Below, in pieces: positions 1-8,204 of a stretch of 64,000 nucleotides of DNA. The stretch spans positions 124,001-188,000 of the forward strand of contig NZ_SUUH01000001.1 in the NCBI RefSeq assembly GCF_015062615.1, written 5' to 3'. Position numbers and translations under genes: made by a program. The notes under the pieces are model-generated. The model ran no database searches. It saw only the letters and a list, made by a program, of their open reading frames with translations, and was not told where the DNA came from. The first letter of the stretch is position 1. Each line of letters opens with the position of its first letter. The DNA comes from Denitrobacterium detoxificans. GTDB taxonomy: Bacteria > Actinomycetota > Coriobacteriia > Coriobacteriales > Eggerthellaceae.

Positions 1-2
1 CC

Positions 3-386
3 ACGCGTGAGACGGCCGAGGAGGTGCGGGCCGCCTGCGCCTCCCTTCGGGGCGCGTACGACGACACGTTCGCGAGGAAGCGCCAAGCCGCGATGGCGCG
101 CGTGTTCATGGGCGGCTGCATCGTCGTCGCGCTCGCCTTCTCCGCGCTCACCGCCGCATGCTTCGTGAAGATGGAGCCCGTGTTCACCGGCGAGGCGGTC
201 GTTTCCTACGAGCCCGCCTACGAGTCCGAGCTCGACCGCACGCGCCTCGAGCTCGAAAAGACCCGAAACGAGCTCGAGGCGTACCGCATGCAGTACCCCG
301 GCGGCATCGGCCCCACGGCGCAGGCCGACCTGGACGCCGCCAACCGGGCGGCCCAGGACGCCTACGACGCCGAGCACGCGGGGTGA
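3..386 (+). CDS. C-terminal part of a membrane protein, cut by the left edge
   Basis: The reading frame is open to the window edge, so the true start is probably outside; the GTG at 24 is only the first possible start inside. After about 25 residues there is one clear membrane segment (from ARVFMGGCIVVALAF to LTAACF), then a charged stretch rich in Glu, Arg and Leu (ELDRTRLELEKTRNELE) that looks like a short coiled coil, and an Ala/Asp-rich tail. The stop is at 384-386 and a strong terminator follows 25 bases later. No family is recognised. It could be the end of a sensor, a secretion component or an unrelated membrane protein. Confidence 0.6.
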   Translation, partial: TRETAEEVRAACASLRGAYDDTFARKRQAAMARVFMGGCIVVALAFSALTAACFVKMEPVFTGEAVVSYEPAYESELDRTRLELEKTRNELEAYRMQYPGGIGPTAQADLDAANRAAQDAYDAEHAG

Positions 387-410
387 CGGCGCGCAGATGG
401 ACGCGACGAG

Positions 411-448
411 GGAACGGGACGGCGCCGGTGCCGTCCCGTTCCTTTTTT
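411..448 (+). terminator. Rho-independent terminator of the partial gene
   Basis: A perfect 13-bp stem (411-423 with 430-442) closes a 6-base loop and is followed directly by six T (443-448). It lies 25 bases after the stop of the upstream partial gene. Confidence 0.9.
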
Positions 449-1044
449 CGGCCGATGCGCGCGCCGGGCAAGGGCGGGGCCTTCGCCGCGAAGCGGCAAA
501 GCAGCCCGCCCGCGCAGCGATGGCCCGGAGGGCCGTCGCGGAGGGTCCCCGCAGGGGCAAGCGGATTGGTGCGGTACGCACCAATCCAACGCTTGCACAG
601 GCCTCGCGGCGCCATGCCAGCGCCAAGAAGGCCGCCCCGCGAGCGCGGCCGAGCCGTGCGCGCAGCGATTGCGAAATCGCGGCGCGTGCGGCGACCCGCG
701 CGAGAGGCGCCAGCCGGCGAAAGGCGCCAGTGGCGCGTTTCGCCCGTGGCGCCGGCGTGAGCGGAGCGTGCGGGCGGCGGGGCCATGAGGCCCCGGCGGA
801 CGCTAAGGGCAGCGAGAGCGAGGGCGGAACGCCCGAGCGGGCATGCGCGCCCCGAAGCGCGCACGCGGGCATCCCGCGGGCTCGATGCCCGCGGGATGCC
901 CCACGGCGGCATGGGCGATAGGGCGTGGAGTACGAGCCGCCGAGAGCCGAAGCGGACGCGTGGTTTTGGATTGGGTCCGAAGTAGACGGAGGCCCGGGGA
1001 TCCTGCCCTTGGGCCTCCGGAAGGCGCTGCGAAACGCTTTGTTG
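449..1044. repeat. GC-rich non-coding block with many inverted repeats
   Basis: About 600 bases hold no credible gene; all frames give Arg/Ala/Pro-rich low-complexity translations. Instead there are many hairpins: 481-486 with 488-493, 518-526 with 530-538 (one G-T pair), 563-573 with 577-587 (extended by 558-562 with 591-595), 665-670 with 675-680, 868-881 with 887-900 (perfect 14-bp stem, 5-base loop) and 987-995 with 1011-1019. GGCGCCAG is repeated at 707 and 723. The last hairpin could help end the minus-strand surface-protein transcript, but it has no T tract. Confidence 0.6.
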
Positions 1045-3111
1045 TTAGCGGCGGGCGTGCTTGCCGGTCGCGCGTAGCGGTTGGCGGGTGCGCGCACGCG
1101 CTGCGAGTAGAACCGCAGCGCTCAACGTGGCGGACACCGCCAGCAGGGTGACGGGCATCGGATCGCCGGTCTTGGGCGATGTTGGCTTCGACGAGGAAGA
1201 CGAGGTCGCAACCGCCTTCGTCTCGGCAGCCTTCACGGTGAAGGTCGCGGTGGCCTCGCCGTCCTCGAAGGCGACGGTCAGCTCGTGCTCGCCCACCGAG
1301 AGCGTCTCGAGATAAGTCGTCGTCATCGACAGGATGAGGCTGCCCTCAGCCGTGGCGATAGCCGACTCCGGCACGTCGACGCCGTCGACTTTCGCGCTCT
1401 TGTACGCTTTGAAGGTCTTGCCGTCGTTCACGTTGCGCTTGAACGTGAAGGTCAGCGGGTCGGACGAGCCCTTCTCCCACGTGGCGCCGTCGCCCGAGAC
1501 TGTTGCGTAGGCGACGTCGACCGTCTCGGTGTGGCTGGCGTCGCGCTTGCACGTGCGCATAGCCTTGCCGTCGGTTTCCACCCACTCGCCCCAGTCGTGC
1601 CCGAGGGCGGCAATTGTCTTTGCTGTGCGGGAGATCTCCGCCTCGCACTCGGTGCAGTAAACGACCTCGTCGTAGCTGCCGCCCGTCGTGCAGGTGGCCG
1701 CCACCTCGTTCTCGTGCACGGCGGCGCCCGGCGTGTGGACATGCTCGAAAACCGCCTTCAAATACGTTGGCTCGATCGCGGTGTACTCATACGTAGCAGC
1801 AGTGGATACGAGCGCACCCACTTCGCCGGTCTCGCTGTCGCACGAGTACCATCCTTTGAGCGAATAGTTAGCACCAGGAGTAGCCGTCATAGTGACCTTC
1901 GTGCCGTATTTCACAGACGCGGACCCGGGAGTGGGTTGGTCGTCTTTTCCCGCATAGCTCATGTAATCCGGTTCACCTGTGATTCCGTTTGTGAAGTTCA
2001 TCTCCGCCTTGCCGCTACCGCTCATCGCAAAGCCGCACCGCACGGGCAGGTCTGTATCAGAAGACACCCACCGGAGCTTGATTACCGTATCGGATTGGAC
2101 GTTTATATAACCGGACTCTTCACCAGGAAGAACAGTCCATACGCCAATCTGGTATCCTGCGTATTTCATCCCCTGGGGCGGGGTTGCGAAAGAGGCGGCG
2201 AGTTCAGTTGGAGCCGTGAAACGCATCAATGTTCCTGACTTGACAGATTCGTAGAGGTCGCCAGCCGGCCAGGCACTCCCCTTGGTGCCGCCGTTCACAT
2301 CATACTTAATGGTGACGACATCCGCAGCAGGTGCAGTTGCTGTGACCTCCACCCTGGCTTGGAAGCATTTTACTGAAACGCCGTCTATCGTCTTATCCAG
2401 ATTAGTGTACGAACTGACAACAGTACCGCCCTCACAAGTGCTGGTTACAGTGGAGTCGAACGTATAGCCATTGCTTTTCGGAGCAATTGTCACCCAGATG
2501 TAGTATTTCTCACCTGCGTTAAACGTTACGTTTCCAAGGGATCCCCCACCTACAGTTACCCAGCCCTTGTTGTCAACAACATAATTGGCATCCGCCCCAA
2601 CGGTTACCGTTGGGGCGGTTGCAGAAGTGGTGCCCGCCTCGGGAGGCGTCACCGTGAACGCGACGGAAGAAAGCGTGGTTGCCTGCGCATACAGCTGGGT
2701 GTCGCCGTCGCTTGGATCTTCGCTTTCGGTCTGCTCCTGGCCAGTGGCGTTTGCCGTGCTGGTACTCATGACCATAAGGGTTTGTTCACCGGGTTGCTCT
2801 TCTTGGGCCTGGGTTCCATTGCCAGGTTCCGTTGCCTCCTCGTCCTGCTGCGCACCCTGCTGTTGTGCGGAGTCAGTCGTCTCGGTCTTGGCAGAACCCT
2901 GCCCCTGGGCCTGCACGTCCTTCTTCTCCGTATCGGGCGCATCGCCCTTGTCGGCAGCCATATCGTCCACCGATGCGAATTCCGTTGAAGCTCCTGTTTG
3001 AGTTGCGGCGAAGGCGAACGCCCCCACGGGCACCAAGCCGAACGCCAGCGCCACCGTGACGAGCAACGCCAGGACGCTCCTCGTGCCCTTCTTCCCGTAA
3101 CTGCTTCTCAT
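1045..3111 (-). CDS. Cell-wall sorted surface protein (LPXTG-like, S-P-K-T-G)
   Basis: A 688-residue secreted protein. The ATG at 3111 is chosen because AGGAGG lies 9 bases upstream; a longer frame begins at 3156 without such a site. The N terminus is a signal peptide (basic MRSSYGKKGTR, then a long hydrophobic core ending near GAFAFA). Next come a Glu/Gln/Thr-rich low-complexity stretch, Ig- or repeat-like modules, a segment like the Listeria-Bacteroides repeat (WYSCDSETGEVG), and a module with paired Cys (CTTGG, YCTECE, GHDWGEW, CKRD) common in surface proteins of gut Gram-positives. The C terminus has SPKTG at about residue 645, a hydrophobic helix and a basic tail, the classic arrangement for sortase anchoring. 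Its ligand is unknown. It lies downstream of the membrane LuxR gene on the same strand. Confidence 0.85.
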   Translation of the reverse strand: MRSSYGKKGTRSVLALLVTVALAFGLVPVGAFAFAATQTGASTEFASVDDMAADKGDAPDTEKKDVQAQGQGSAKTETTDSAQQQGAQQDEEATEPGNGTQAQEEQPGEQTLMVMSTSTANATGQEQTESEDPSDGDTQLYAQATTLSSVAFTVTPPEAGTTSATAPTVTVGADANYVVDNKGWVTVGGGSLGNVTFNAGEKYYIWVTIAPKSNGYTFDSTVTSTCEGGTVVSSYTNLDKTIDGVSVKCFQARVEVTATAPAADVVTIKYDVNGGTKGSAWPAGDLYESVKSGTLMRFTAPTELAASFATPPQGMKYAGYQIGVWTVLPGEESGYINVQSDTVIKLRWVSSDTDLPVRCGFAMSGSGKAEMNFTNGITGEPDYMSYAGKDDQPTPGSASVKYGTKVTMTATPGANYSLKGWYSCDSETGEVGALVSTAATYEYTAIEPTYLKAVFEHVHTPGAAVHENEVAATCTTGGSYDEVVYCTECEAEISRTAKTIAALGHDWGEWVETDGKAMRTCKRDASHTETVDVAYATVSGDGATWEKGSSDPLTFTFKRNVNDGKTFKAYKSAKVDGVDVPESAIATAEGSLILSMTTTYLETLSVGEHELTVAFEDGEATATFTVKAAETKAVATSSSSSKPTSPKTGDPMPVTLLAVSATLSAAVLLAARARTRQPLRATGKHARR

Positions 3112-3272
3112 TACGACCGACCTCCTAGGTGCCTCGCATAGAAAACCACCTTGCACGCTACGGCAATAGTAGGCCGATAGGAAGGTTCACATTTGTGCCA
3201 CTTTACGTTACCGCAGGTAGAAGCGATGCAGACCTTCACAGCAACCTGGAAAGGCAATACGAGAGAACGCCG

Positions 3273-4682
3273 TCAGCGAGGCTGCGTCTCGCCGCTTGCG
3301 CGCACGACCAAGGCCGCCCGATTCGTGGCGCCCGTCTTCCCGTAGATGCTGGAGACGTGCCTCTGGAGCTGGCGTCGGGAGATGAACAGATCGTCAGCGA
3401 TCTGCTGGTTTTGCTTGTCGGTGAGCACGAGGGCCTCGAGCACCTCGCTCTCGCGGTCGGTCAAGCCGCATTCGGTCGCCAACAAGCGGGTGCGTTCTTC
3501 CAACGACAGGACGGGCCTTTCCGACTCGCGCGGCGTCTCGGTCAGGTTGAAGTCGCCGCCCAGCGCCATCAGCACGATGACCAGGGCAACCCCCGCGACG
3601 TCGAAGCCGAGGACCGCCGGAGCCGGCAGCGCGGAGAGGTTGACGGCTCCGGCGAGCAGCACCATGGCGCTGTCGAGCATCCTGCCGAAGGGAGCCCAGA
3701 GTGCCGGGTTGCGCATGCCCGGGGCCAAACGCCAGAAGGTGAGCAGGTAATACGAGGTGAAGGCGGCGATGGCGAGGTAGAACAGGCACATGGTCAGCCA
3801 GTACGCCTCTTGCTCACCGGCCAGGACAACGTTGAGCAGCGCGACCAGCATGATGCACAGGGAGGCGAGCGGCACGTACTTCCCGCCCCTCCTGTCGCCG
3901 ATCGCCGCAAACAGCAGGTAGCCAGGCACGAGCATCAGGCGCGGCCAGCTGTACGCGGAGTAGGTCGCGTAGTCCGACTGGATCATCAGGTGGTGGATAT
4001 GCTCGTTGTAGAAGCAGGTGAACAGTATGAAAGTGGCCGCGATGAGGATGGTAACCACGATTCGTTTCGGCGGCGTGGGTTTCGGCTTCGCGCCTTCCGC
4101 CTCTCCGGCCTCCGGCTCTTCCGCCGGGGCCTCGCGCGCCAGCAGGAAGAGAACGACGACGCCCGCCAGCATGAAAGCCGGCAGGGGCAGCGTCGGACCC
4201 CACTGTATCTGAAGTAGGTACTGCAACACGACGGCGACGGCGCTGCCGATTCCCATGCACCGCGCAACGCTGGCACCCGTCACGGTCGCCAGGCTCATCC
4301 TAATGTGAATGGCGCCGCCGATTCCCCCGATGCAAAGCGCTGCCGCCATGGAGACGGCCACGTAGCCGAGCGAATCGTGGCCAGCAATCAGCATCGCCGC
4401 CACGCAGGCGAGGAACGCGCCGAAGGCTCCGTACATCGCCGCGTTCCGCCCGCGCCCGCCCGCGCTAAGGCGGTAATACAGGCTGTACAGCAGGAACCCG
4501 CCGATGACGAACACCTGCAGGGCGTAGTAGACCATACTCCGCTGCTCGGTGGCGAGGTACCCCTCGCCGGCATGATTCGCCAACCCAAGAACGGTGAACT
4601 GCAGGAAGACGAAGGCGCCGAACAGGCACGTCAGATACAGCTCGCGCTTCGCTATGTCGGATAGGGCATTCATGACATCCAT
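3273..4682 (-). CDS. Membrane-bound LuxR-family transcriptional regulator
   Basis: A 469-residue protein. Roughly residues 10-390 are a chain of about 12 hydrophobic segments resembling a transporter-like sensor, with a short charged loop rich in Pro, Glu and Lys near the middle. The C terminus (about 400-465) is a LuxR/FixJ helix-turn-helix with the typical LTDRESEVLEALV, QQIADDLFISRRQLQRHVSSIY and KTGATNRAALV. Such fusions are abundant in Eggerthellaceae and are thought to sense a small molecule at the membrane. The start is uncertain: ATG at 4682 or 4673, both with weak ribosome sites. The gene lies directly upstream of the surface-protein gene (161-base gap), so it may control it; that is inference. 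A tandem 11-bp repeat lies just upstream. Confidence 0.85.
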   Translation of the reverse strand: MDVMNALSDIAKRELYLTCLFGAFVFLQFTVLGLANHAGEGYLATEQRSMVYYALQVFVIGGFLLYSLYYRLSAGGRGRNAAMYGAFGAFLACVAAMLIAGHDSLGYVAVSMAAALCIGGIGGAIHIRMSLATVTGASVARCMGIGSAVAVVLQYLLQIQWGPTLPLPAFMLAGVVVLFLLAREAPAEEPEAGEAEGAKPKPTPPKRIVVTILIAATFILFTCFYNEHIHHLMIQSDYATYSAYSWPRLMLVPGYLLFAAIGDRRGGKYVPLASLCIMLVALLNVVLAGEQEAYWLTMCLFYLAIAAFTSYYLLTFWRLAPGMRNPALWAPFGRMLDSAMVLLAGAVNLSALPAPAVLGFDVAGVALVIVLMALGGDFNLTETPRESERPVLSLEERTRLLATECGLTDRESEVLEALVLTDKQNQQIADDLFISRRQLQRHVSSIYGKTGATNRAALVVRASGETQPR

Positions 4683-4720
4683 CGTCCATCAGGACCCAAC
4701 TCAGCGCAACGCCGCTCGGG

Positions 4721-4742
4721 AAATTCCGTTCAAATTCCGTTC
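4721..4742. promoter_or_regulatory. Tandem 11-bp direct repeat upstream of the LuxR gene
   Basis: AAATTCCGTTC occurs twice back to back, at 4721-4731 and 4732-4742, 39 bases before the first possible start of the minus-strand LuxR gene. A head-to-tail repeat one helical turn apart is a common operator layout. The protein that binds it is unknown. Confidence 0.4.
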
Positions 4743-4763
4743 AAGCCACATGAAATACGAGGC

Positions 4764-4801
4764 CCCGAAAACGAATTCACCGCCTACAACGAGGCGGTGA
4801 A
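4764..4801 (-). terminator. Terminator of the first tRNA-Asp gene
   Basis: A 10-bp stem (4776-4785 with 4792-4801) with a 6-base loop; on the minus strand it is followed by a T-rich tract (TTCGTTTTC). It lies 13 bases past the tRNA CCA end. Confidence 0.8.
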
Positions 4802-4814
4802 CTGGGCTTTTAAA

Positions 4815-4891
<77 letters not shown>

Positions 4892-4911
4892 GTGCTTAAG
4901 CAGCGAAGGAA

Positions 4912-4940
4912 ACTATACAGGTAAACAAAGACCGACGCAA
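4912..4940 (-). promoter_or_regulatory. Promoter of tRNA-Asp copy 1
   Basis: On the minus strand TTGCGT (4935-4940) and TATAGT (4912-4917) are separated by exactly 17 bases, about 20 bases upstream of the mature tRNA 5' end. The arrangement matches the promoter of the second copy. Confidence 0.75.
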
Positions 4941-5060
4941 GAACTTTTTTGCGTTTCCTCGATTCCGATAGCAGAAAGCCATCAGCCAAACGTGAACAAA
5001 CCTCCATCCCCTGTTCACGTATTGCCGCTAACCCGCTACCCCATCTTCCCCATATAAGAT

Positions 5061-5084
5061 AAGAGCCCCATTGCTGGGACTCTT
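5061..5084 (-). terminator. Orphan terminator-like hairpin after the tRNA-Asp fragment
   Basis: A 10-bp stem (5061-5070 with 5075-5084, one G-T pair on the minus strand) sits 11 bases past the CCA end of the broken tRNA-Asp copy. It has the same relative position and style as the terminators of the intact copies, though the T tract is poor. Confidence 0.5.
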
Positions 5085-5095
5085 CCAAATTCAGA

Positions 5096-5115
5096 TGGCG
5101 GGATGTACGAGACTT
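5096..5115 (-). pseudogene. 3' fragment of a third tRNA-Asp copy
   Basis: Twenty bases are identical to the 3' end of the intact tRNA-Asp genes (half of the T arm, acceptor 3' strand, discriminator and CCA). The sequence then departs completely. It could be a remnant of a tandem duplication or an attachment-site-like copy of a tRNA 3' end left by an integrated element. Confidence 0.65.
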
Positions 5116-5235
5116 CCGCGCCCGCCTTCGGCGAGTGCCCAACCCCTCCCTCGCAGGCTCGGTCGGGCGAAACGCTACGGACGCCCCTGGGGCGTCCGCT
5201 TCACGCGTTTCCACCCCAACGAGTTCAAGTCTCGT
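5107..5235. repeat. Inverted-repeat element ending in tRNA T-arm sequence
   Basis: ACGAGACTT (5107-5115) is answered by AAGTCTCGT (5227-5235); the right end carries a whole T arm in plus orientation (5219-5235). Inside is a nested hairpin: GAAACGC (5169-5175) pairs with GCGTTTC (5205-5211) and encloses a perfect 9-bp stem with a single-base loop (5179-5187, 5189-5197). No gene is visible in the element. Confidence 0.55.
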
Positions 5236-5246
5236 TTCCCCAAATA

Positions 5247-5273
5247 CGAAAAGAGCTCCCGATTGGGAGCTCT
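5247..5273 (-). terminator. Terminator of the second tRNA-Asp gene
   Basis: A perfect 9-bp stem (5252-5260 with 5265-5273) with a 4-base loop, followed on the minus strand by TTTTCG. It starts 12 bases past the CCA end. Confidence 0.8.
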
Positions 5274-5285
5274 ACGTGTTTTTGA

Positions 5286-5362
<77 letters not shown>

Positions 5363-5382
5363 GTGCTTCAGCAGCGGAATTG

Positions 5383-5411
5383 ATTCTACAGGCTACCCCA
5401 TCCAGATGCAA
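5383..5411 (-). promoter_or_regulatory. Promoter of tRNA-Asp copy 2
   Basis: TTGCAT (5406-5411) and TAGAAT (5383-5388) on the minus strand with 17-base spacing, about 20 bases from the mature 5' end, preceded by GTTCTTGC as in copy 1. Confidence 0.75.
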
Positions 5412-5585
5412 GAACAATTTTCAACTTCCCACTCACCTGCGAAGGAATTGTGAATTACCTGCTCAGAGCCGAAAGCGCAAGAGCGTAGATTATCCTCCCC
5501 TGATAGCTATTTCCAATAAGTCGGCACGTAGAAGCGACGGAAAGTGAATAATAGGCAGCCGCACCACAGCTGTAAACTAAACAAG

Positions 5586-5615
5586 GATGGCGCATTAGCG
5601 AAAAACGGCGCCATC
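5586..5615. promoter_or_regulatory. Inverted repeat upstream of the CoA ligase gene
   Basis: GATGGCGC (5586-5593) and GCGCCATC (5608-5615) form perfect 8-base arms around 14 bases. It lies 38 bases before the CoA ligase start and could be an operator or leader hairpin. The rest of 5363-5652 shows no gene. Confidence 0.4.
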
Positions 5616-5652
5616 AACCGCCAAGGTTCCAAGGGCGTCTGAGAGGGAGAAG

Positions 5653-7293
5653 ATGATCAGCGACCTGCGCATCGACGAAGAACGTAAGCGCATGTATTAC
5701 GAAAAGGGCTACTGGGGAACCAGTACGCTTTCCGACATATGGTCATCCCAGTCCAAGAAGTACGCGCAGCATGTGTACGTGAAGGACACCGAGGGGCATT
5801 CGTATACGTACGGCGAAATTGACCAGGCGGCCGCCCGCGTAGCAACCTGGATGAAGGAAGTGGGCGTAGAAAACGGCGACATCGTTACGTTTCAGCTGCC
5901 CAAATGGGCCGAATTCGCCATCATCTACGTGGCATGCCTGAAAGTAGGCGCCGTCATGCACCCCTATGCGGTGCGTAACACCGACCAAGACCTCATCGAA
6001 ACGGTGAACTCGGTAGGCACGGCGGTCTACATCGCTCCCACGTTCTACCACAACCGCAACTACGAAATGGAATATCGCGCGATATGCGGCTCCATGCCCA
6101 ACCTGAAGGGCGCGTTGTTTGTGGACCGCATCGCAAGCACCATCCCCGGGGAGGTTTCCCTTTCGTGCGTGCTCACCAACTGCGAGCCTCTCGACGAGCC
6201 CAGCCCGTCCAAGTCCGACGAAGCGGCATGCATCCTTTCCACGTCGGGATCCACGGGTCGCCCGAAACAAGCCATATTCACCCACAACACAATTCTATTC
6301 TCCGAGCGCGCGTACATCGCGCCCATGGGATTCACCGAAAACGACATCGTGTGGATGCCCTCGCCGCTCAATCACGCTACGGGCTTCTACCACGGCCTCA
6401 TCGCCACCATGCTGTTCGGGGGATGTGCCATTCTGCAGGAATGCTATTCGCCCGAATCGGCCGTGAAGCTCATCCGGAAGGAAGGCTGCACCTGGTCCCA
6501 CGGGGCAACGCCCTTCATATACGACCTGCTAAACTACCTGGACGAACACGGCGGATCGCTGCCTAGCATGCGCTTCTACATCTGCGGCGGTGCGCCAGTT
6601 CCCTCCAGCATGATTGAACATGCCAGCAGGTACGGCATCCTGCTGTCAGAGTCGTACGGGTCCACGGAAAGCTGCCCCCACGTCTATGTGCCACTCGATA
6701 AGTGCCTGGAATGGAATGGCGCTTGGTCGGGCATTCCCTACGAGGGAATTGAAGTGCGCGTCGTCGACGCCAACCATAACGACGTCCCCCGCGGAACGCA
6801 GGGCGAGGAAGCCTCACGCGGGCCACACCAGTTCGTTGGCTACCTAAACGAACCCGAACGCACCGATCGCGCGCTCGATTCCGACGGCTGGTTCTATTCG
6901 GGTGACCTCTGCTACATGGACGAAGAAGGTCGCATCCGCATTAGCGGGCGCATGAAGGAAATCATCATCCGTGGCGGCGAGAACATCTCGTGCAACGAGG
7001 TGGACCAGCAACTCGACGGCTGCCCGGGCGTAGGCGAGCACGCCACCATCGGCGCACCCGACAAGCGCATGGGCGAACGCATCTGCACCTTCCTCGTTCC
7101 GAAGCCCGGAGCAAAGCCTACCGTGGAAAGCATCACGGAATACCTGGCCGAGAAGGGCACGCCCAAGCGCGTCTGGCCCGAGCGCATCGAATACATCGAC
7201 CGCATTCCGTACACGCCTACCGGCAAAGTGCAACGATTCAAACTCGCCGCCGAGCTACTGCTACGCATGCGCGAAGAGCGCAACGAACGCTAG
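5653..7293 (+). CDS. Acyl-CoA synthetase (CaiC-like, AMP-forming)
   Basis: A 546-residue adenylate-forming enzyme that activates a carboxylic acid to an acyl-CoA through an acyl-AMP. Motifs in order: the phosphate loop STSGSTGRPK (about residue 196), SESYGSTE (about 336), GWFYSGDL and RISGRMKEIIIRGGENIS (about 415-440), and the catalytic-lysine region PTGKVQRFK near the C terminus. Length is normal for class I ligases. ATG 5653 follows GAGAGGGAG. It heads the plus-strand arm of a cluster with acyl-CoA dehydrogenases and a CoA-transferase, which recalls caiC of the carnitine pathway. The acid it activates cannot be told from sequence. Confidence 0.85.
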   Translation: MISDLRIDEERKRMYYEKGYWGTSTLSDIWSSQSKKYAQHVYVKDTEGHSYTYGEIDQAAARVATWMKEVGVENGDIVTFQLPKWAEFAIIYVACLKVGAVMHPYAVRNTDQDLIETVNSVGTAVYIAPTFYHNRNYEMEYRAICGSMPNLKGALFVDRIASTIPGEVSLSCVLTNCEPLDEPSPSKSDEAACILSTSGSTGRPKQAIFTHNTILFSERAYIAPMGFTENDIVWMPSPLNHATGFYHGLIATMLFGGCAILQECYSPESAVKLIRKEGCTWSHGATPFIYDLLNYLDEHGGSLPSMRFYICGGAPVPSSMIEHASRYGILLSESYGSTESCPHVYVPLDKCLEWNGAWSGIPYEGIEVRVVDANHNDVPRGTQGEEASRGPHQFVGYLNEPERTDRALDSDGWFYSGDLCYMDEEGRIRISGRMKEIIIRGGENISCNEVDQQLDGCPGVGEHATIGAPDKRMGERICTFLVPKPGAKPTVESITEYLAEKGTPKRVWPERIEYIDRIPYTPTGKVQRFKLAAELLLRMREERNER

Positions 7294-7319
7294 AAGCGCA
7301 ATTCATGTAAGGAGAAGCC

Positions 7320-7949
7320 ATGCCAATCGAAAGGGAGTTTTCCGCGACAAGGTCCCATGCGGGCTTCAAGCCGCGCGTCTGCGATGACGACCTGCACTTC
7401 TACCAGTGCCCTTCGTGCGGGCACGTGCATATTGGCCTCACCGATGGCAATCCCATCTCCTGGTCGGGAAACGGTTCGACGAAAATCGCCGAGCTGCCCT
7501 TCGTGCGCACGAAGGCACCCACCTGCACCGCCTGTGGCAAGCAGATGGAGCCCATCCCCTTCGTTGAGCACGAGGACGTTCCCAGCGATTTCGAACTCGA
7601 CTTCCAATTCCGCGGCGGATTCAACGCAAACTGCGTGAAGATCAAATGGTTCGCGAAGATGGGCTGCAAGCTGCACATCGACTGGGCCTGCGTGAAGACG
7701 TTCACCGGCTTCCAGGTAAAATACGTGCACGAGAAGAAGTACTCCCCCATCACCTTCGCGTTTGCCGACGAAGACGCCTACTGCTACTGCGACAGCGACC
7801 CATGCGAGGAATGCATGTTCCGATGCAAGAACGGCATGATCGGATACGTGCACGTCGTAGGGCTGGGCCTGGTGCGCATGAGCTTCGACCGCATGCTCGC
7901 CAGCGGCTCAGGCCCCTCGAACGAGGGCTTGCGACGCACGCGCAAATAA
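7320..7949 (+). CDS. Cys-rich protein of unknown function
   Basis: A 209-residue cytoplasmic protein with no signal peptide or membrane segment; I do not recognise a family. The N-terminal part has a zinc-ribbon or rubredoxin-like pair of motifs, CPSCGH (about residue 37) and CTACGK (about 71). The C-terminal part has a second Cys group, CYCDSDPCEECMFRC (about 155-170). The middle (FELDFQFRGGFNANCVKIKW) looks like beta strands. Two four-Cys sites would suit metal binding or redox work. ATG 7320 has AGGAG 7 bases upstream. It sits 26 bases after the CoA ligase and ends at a terminator, so it is probably co-transcribed with the ligase. Confidence 0.7.
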   Translation: MPIEREFSATRSHAGFKPRVCDDDLHFYQCPSCGHVHIGLTDGNPISWSGNGSTKIAELPFVRTKAPTCTACGKQMEPIPFVEHEDVPSDFELDFQFRGGFNANCVKIKWFAKMGCKLHIDWACVKTFTGFQVKYVHEKKYSPITFAFADEDAYCYCDSDPCEECMFRCKNGMIGYVHVVGLGLVRMSFDRMLASGSGPSNEGLRRTRK

Positions 7950-7976
7950 CGTCCCATAACAGAGTAACATGTATAC

Positions 7977-8016
7977 AATTGGCCACTCCGAACGCGGGGT
8001 GGCCAATTTCGCTTTT
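7977..8016 (+). terminator. Terminator after the Cys-rich protein gene
   Basis: A 10-bp perfect stem (7977-7986 with 7999-8008) with a 12-base loop, followed by TTTCGCTTTT read partly from the stem. It separates the ligase pair from the acyl-CoA dehydrogenase gene. Confidence 0.75.
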
Positions 8017-8204
8017 GCATGTACGGACGGAAATTCCCACAATTCGCGAGGAATGTCCTCCATGTATTCGGAATATTAATAATTCGATTCAAAAACTCGA
8101 ACCGCTATCAATTGGATTTAGCCATGGACCACAGGCACAATATTACTCGTGAGCTAAACAAAGCTCTATTCCGAACATCGCGTAGATCATTGAGGAGGAC
8201 TTAG

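Noticed and set aside
158..921. Long open frames on both strands over the GC-rich block after the first gene
   Set aside because: They overlap each other, have Arg/Ala/Pro-rich low-complexity translations and lie over perfect hairpins; such frames arise by chance in very GC-rich DNA.
987..1019. Terminator for the surface-protein gene
   Set aside because: The stem is good but there is no T tract on the minus strand, so it is listed only as part of the hairpin block.
1285..2238. 317-codon plus-strand frame opposite the surface protein
   Set aside because: It is antisense to a gene with signal peptide and sorting motif, lacks a ribosome site and shows no domain.
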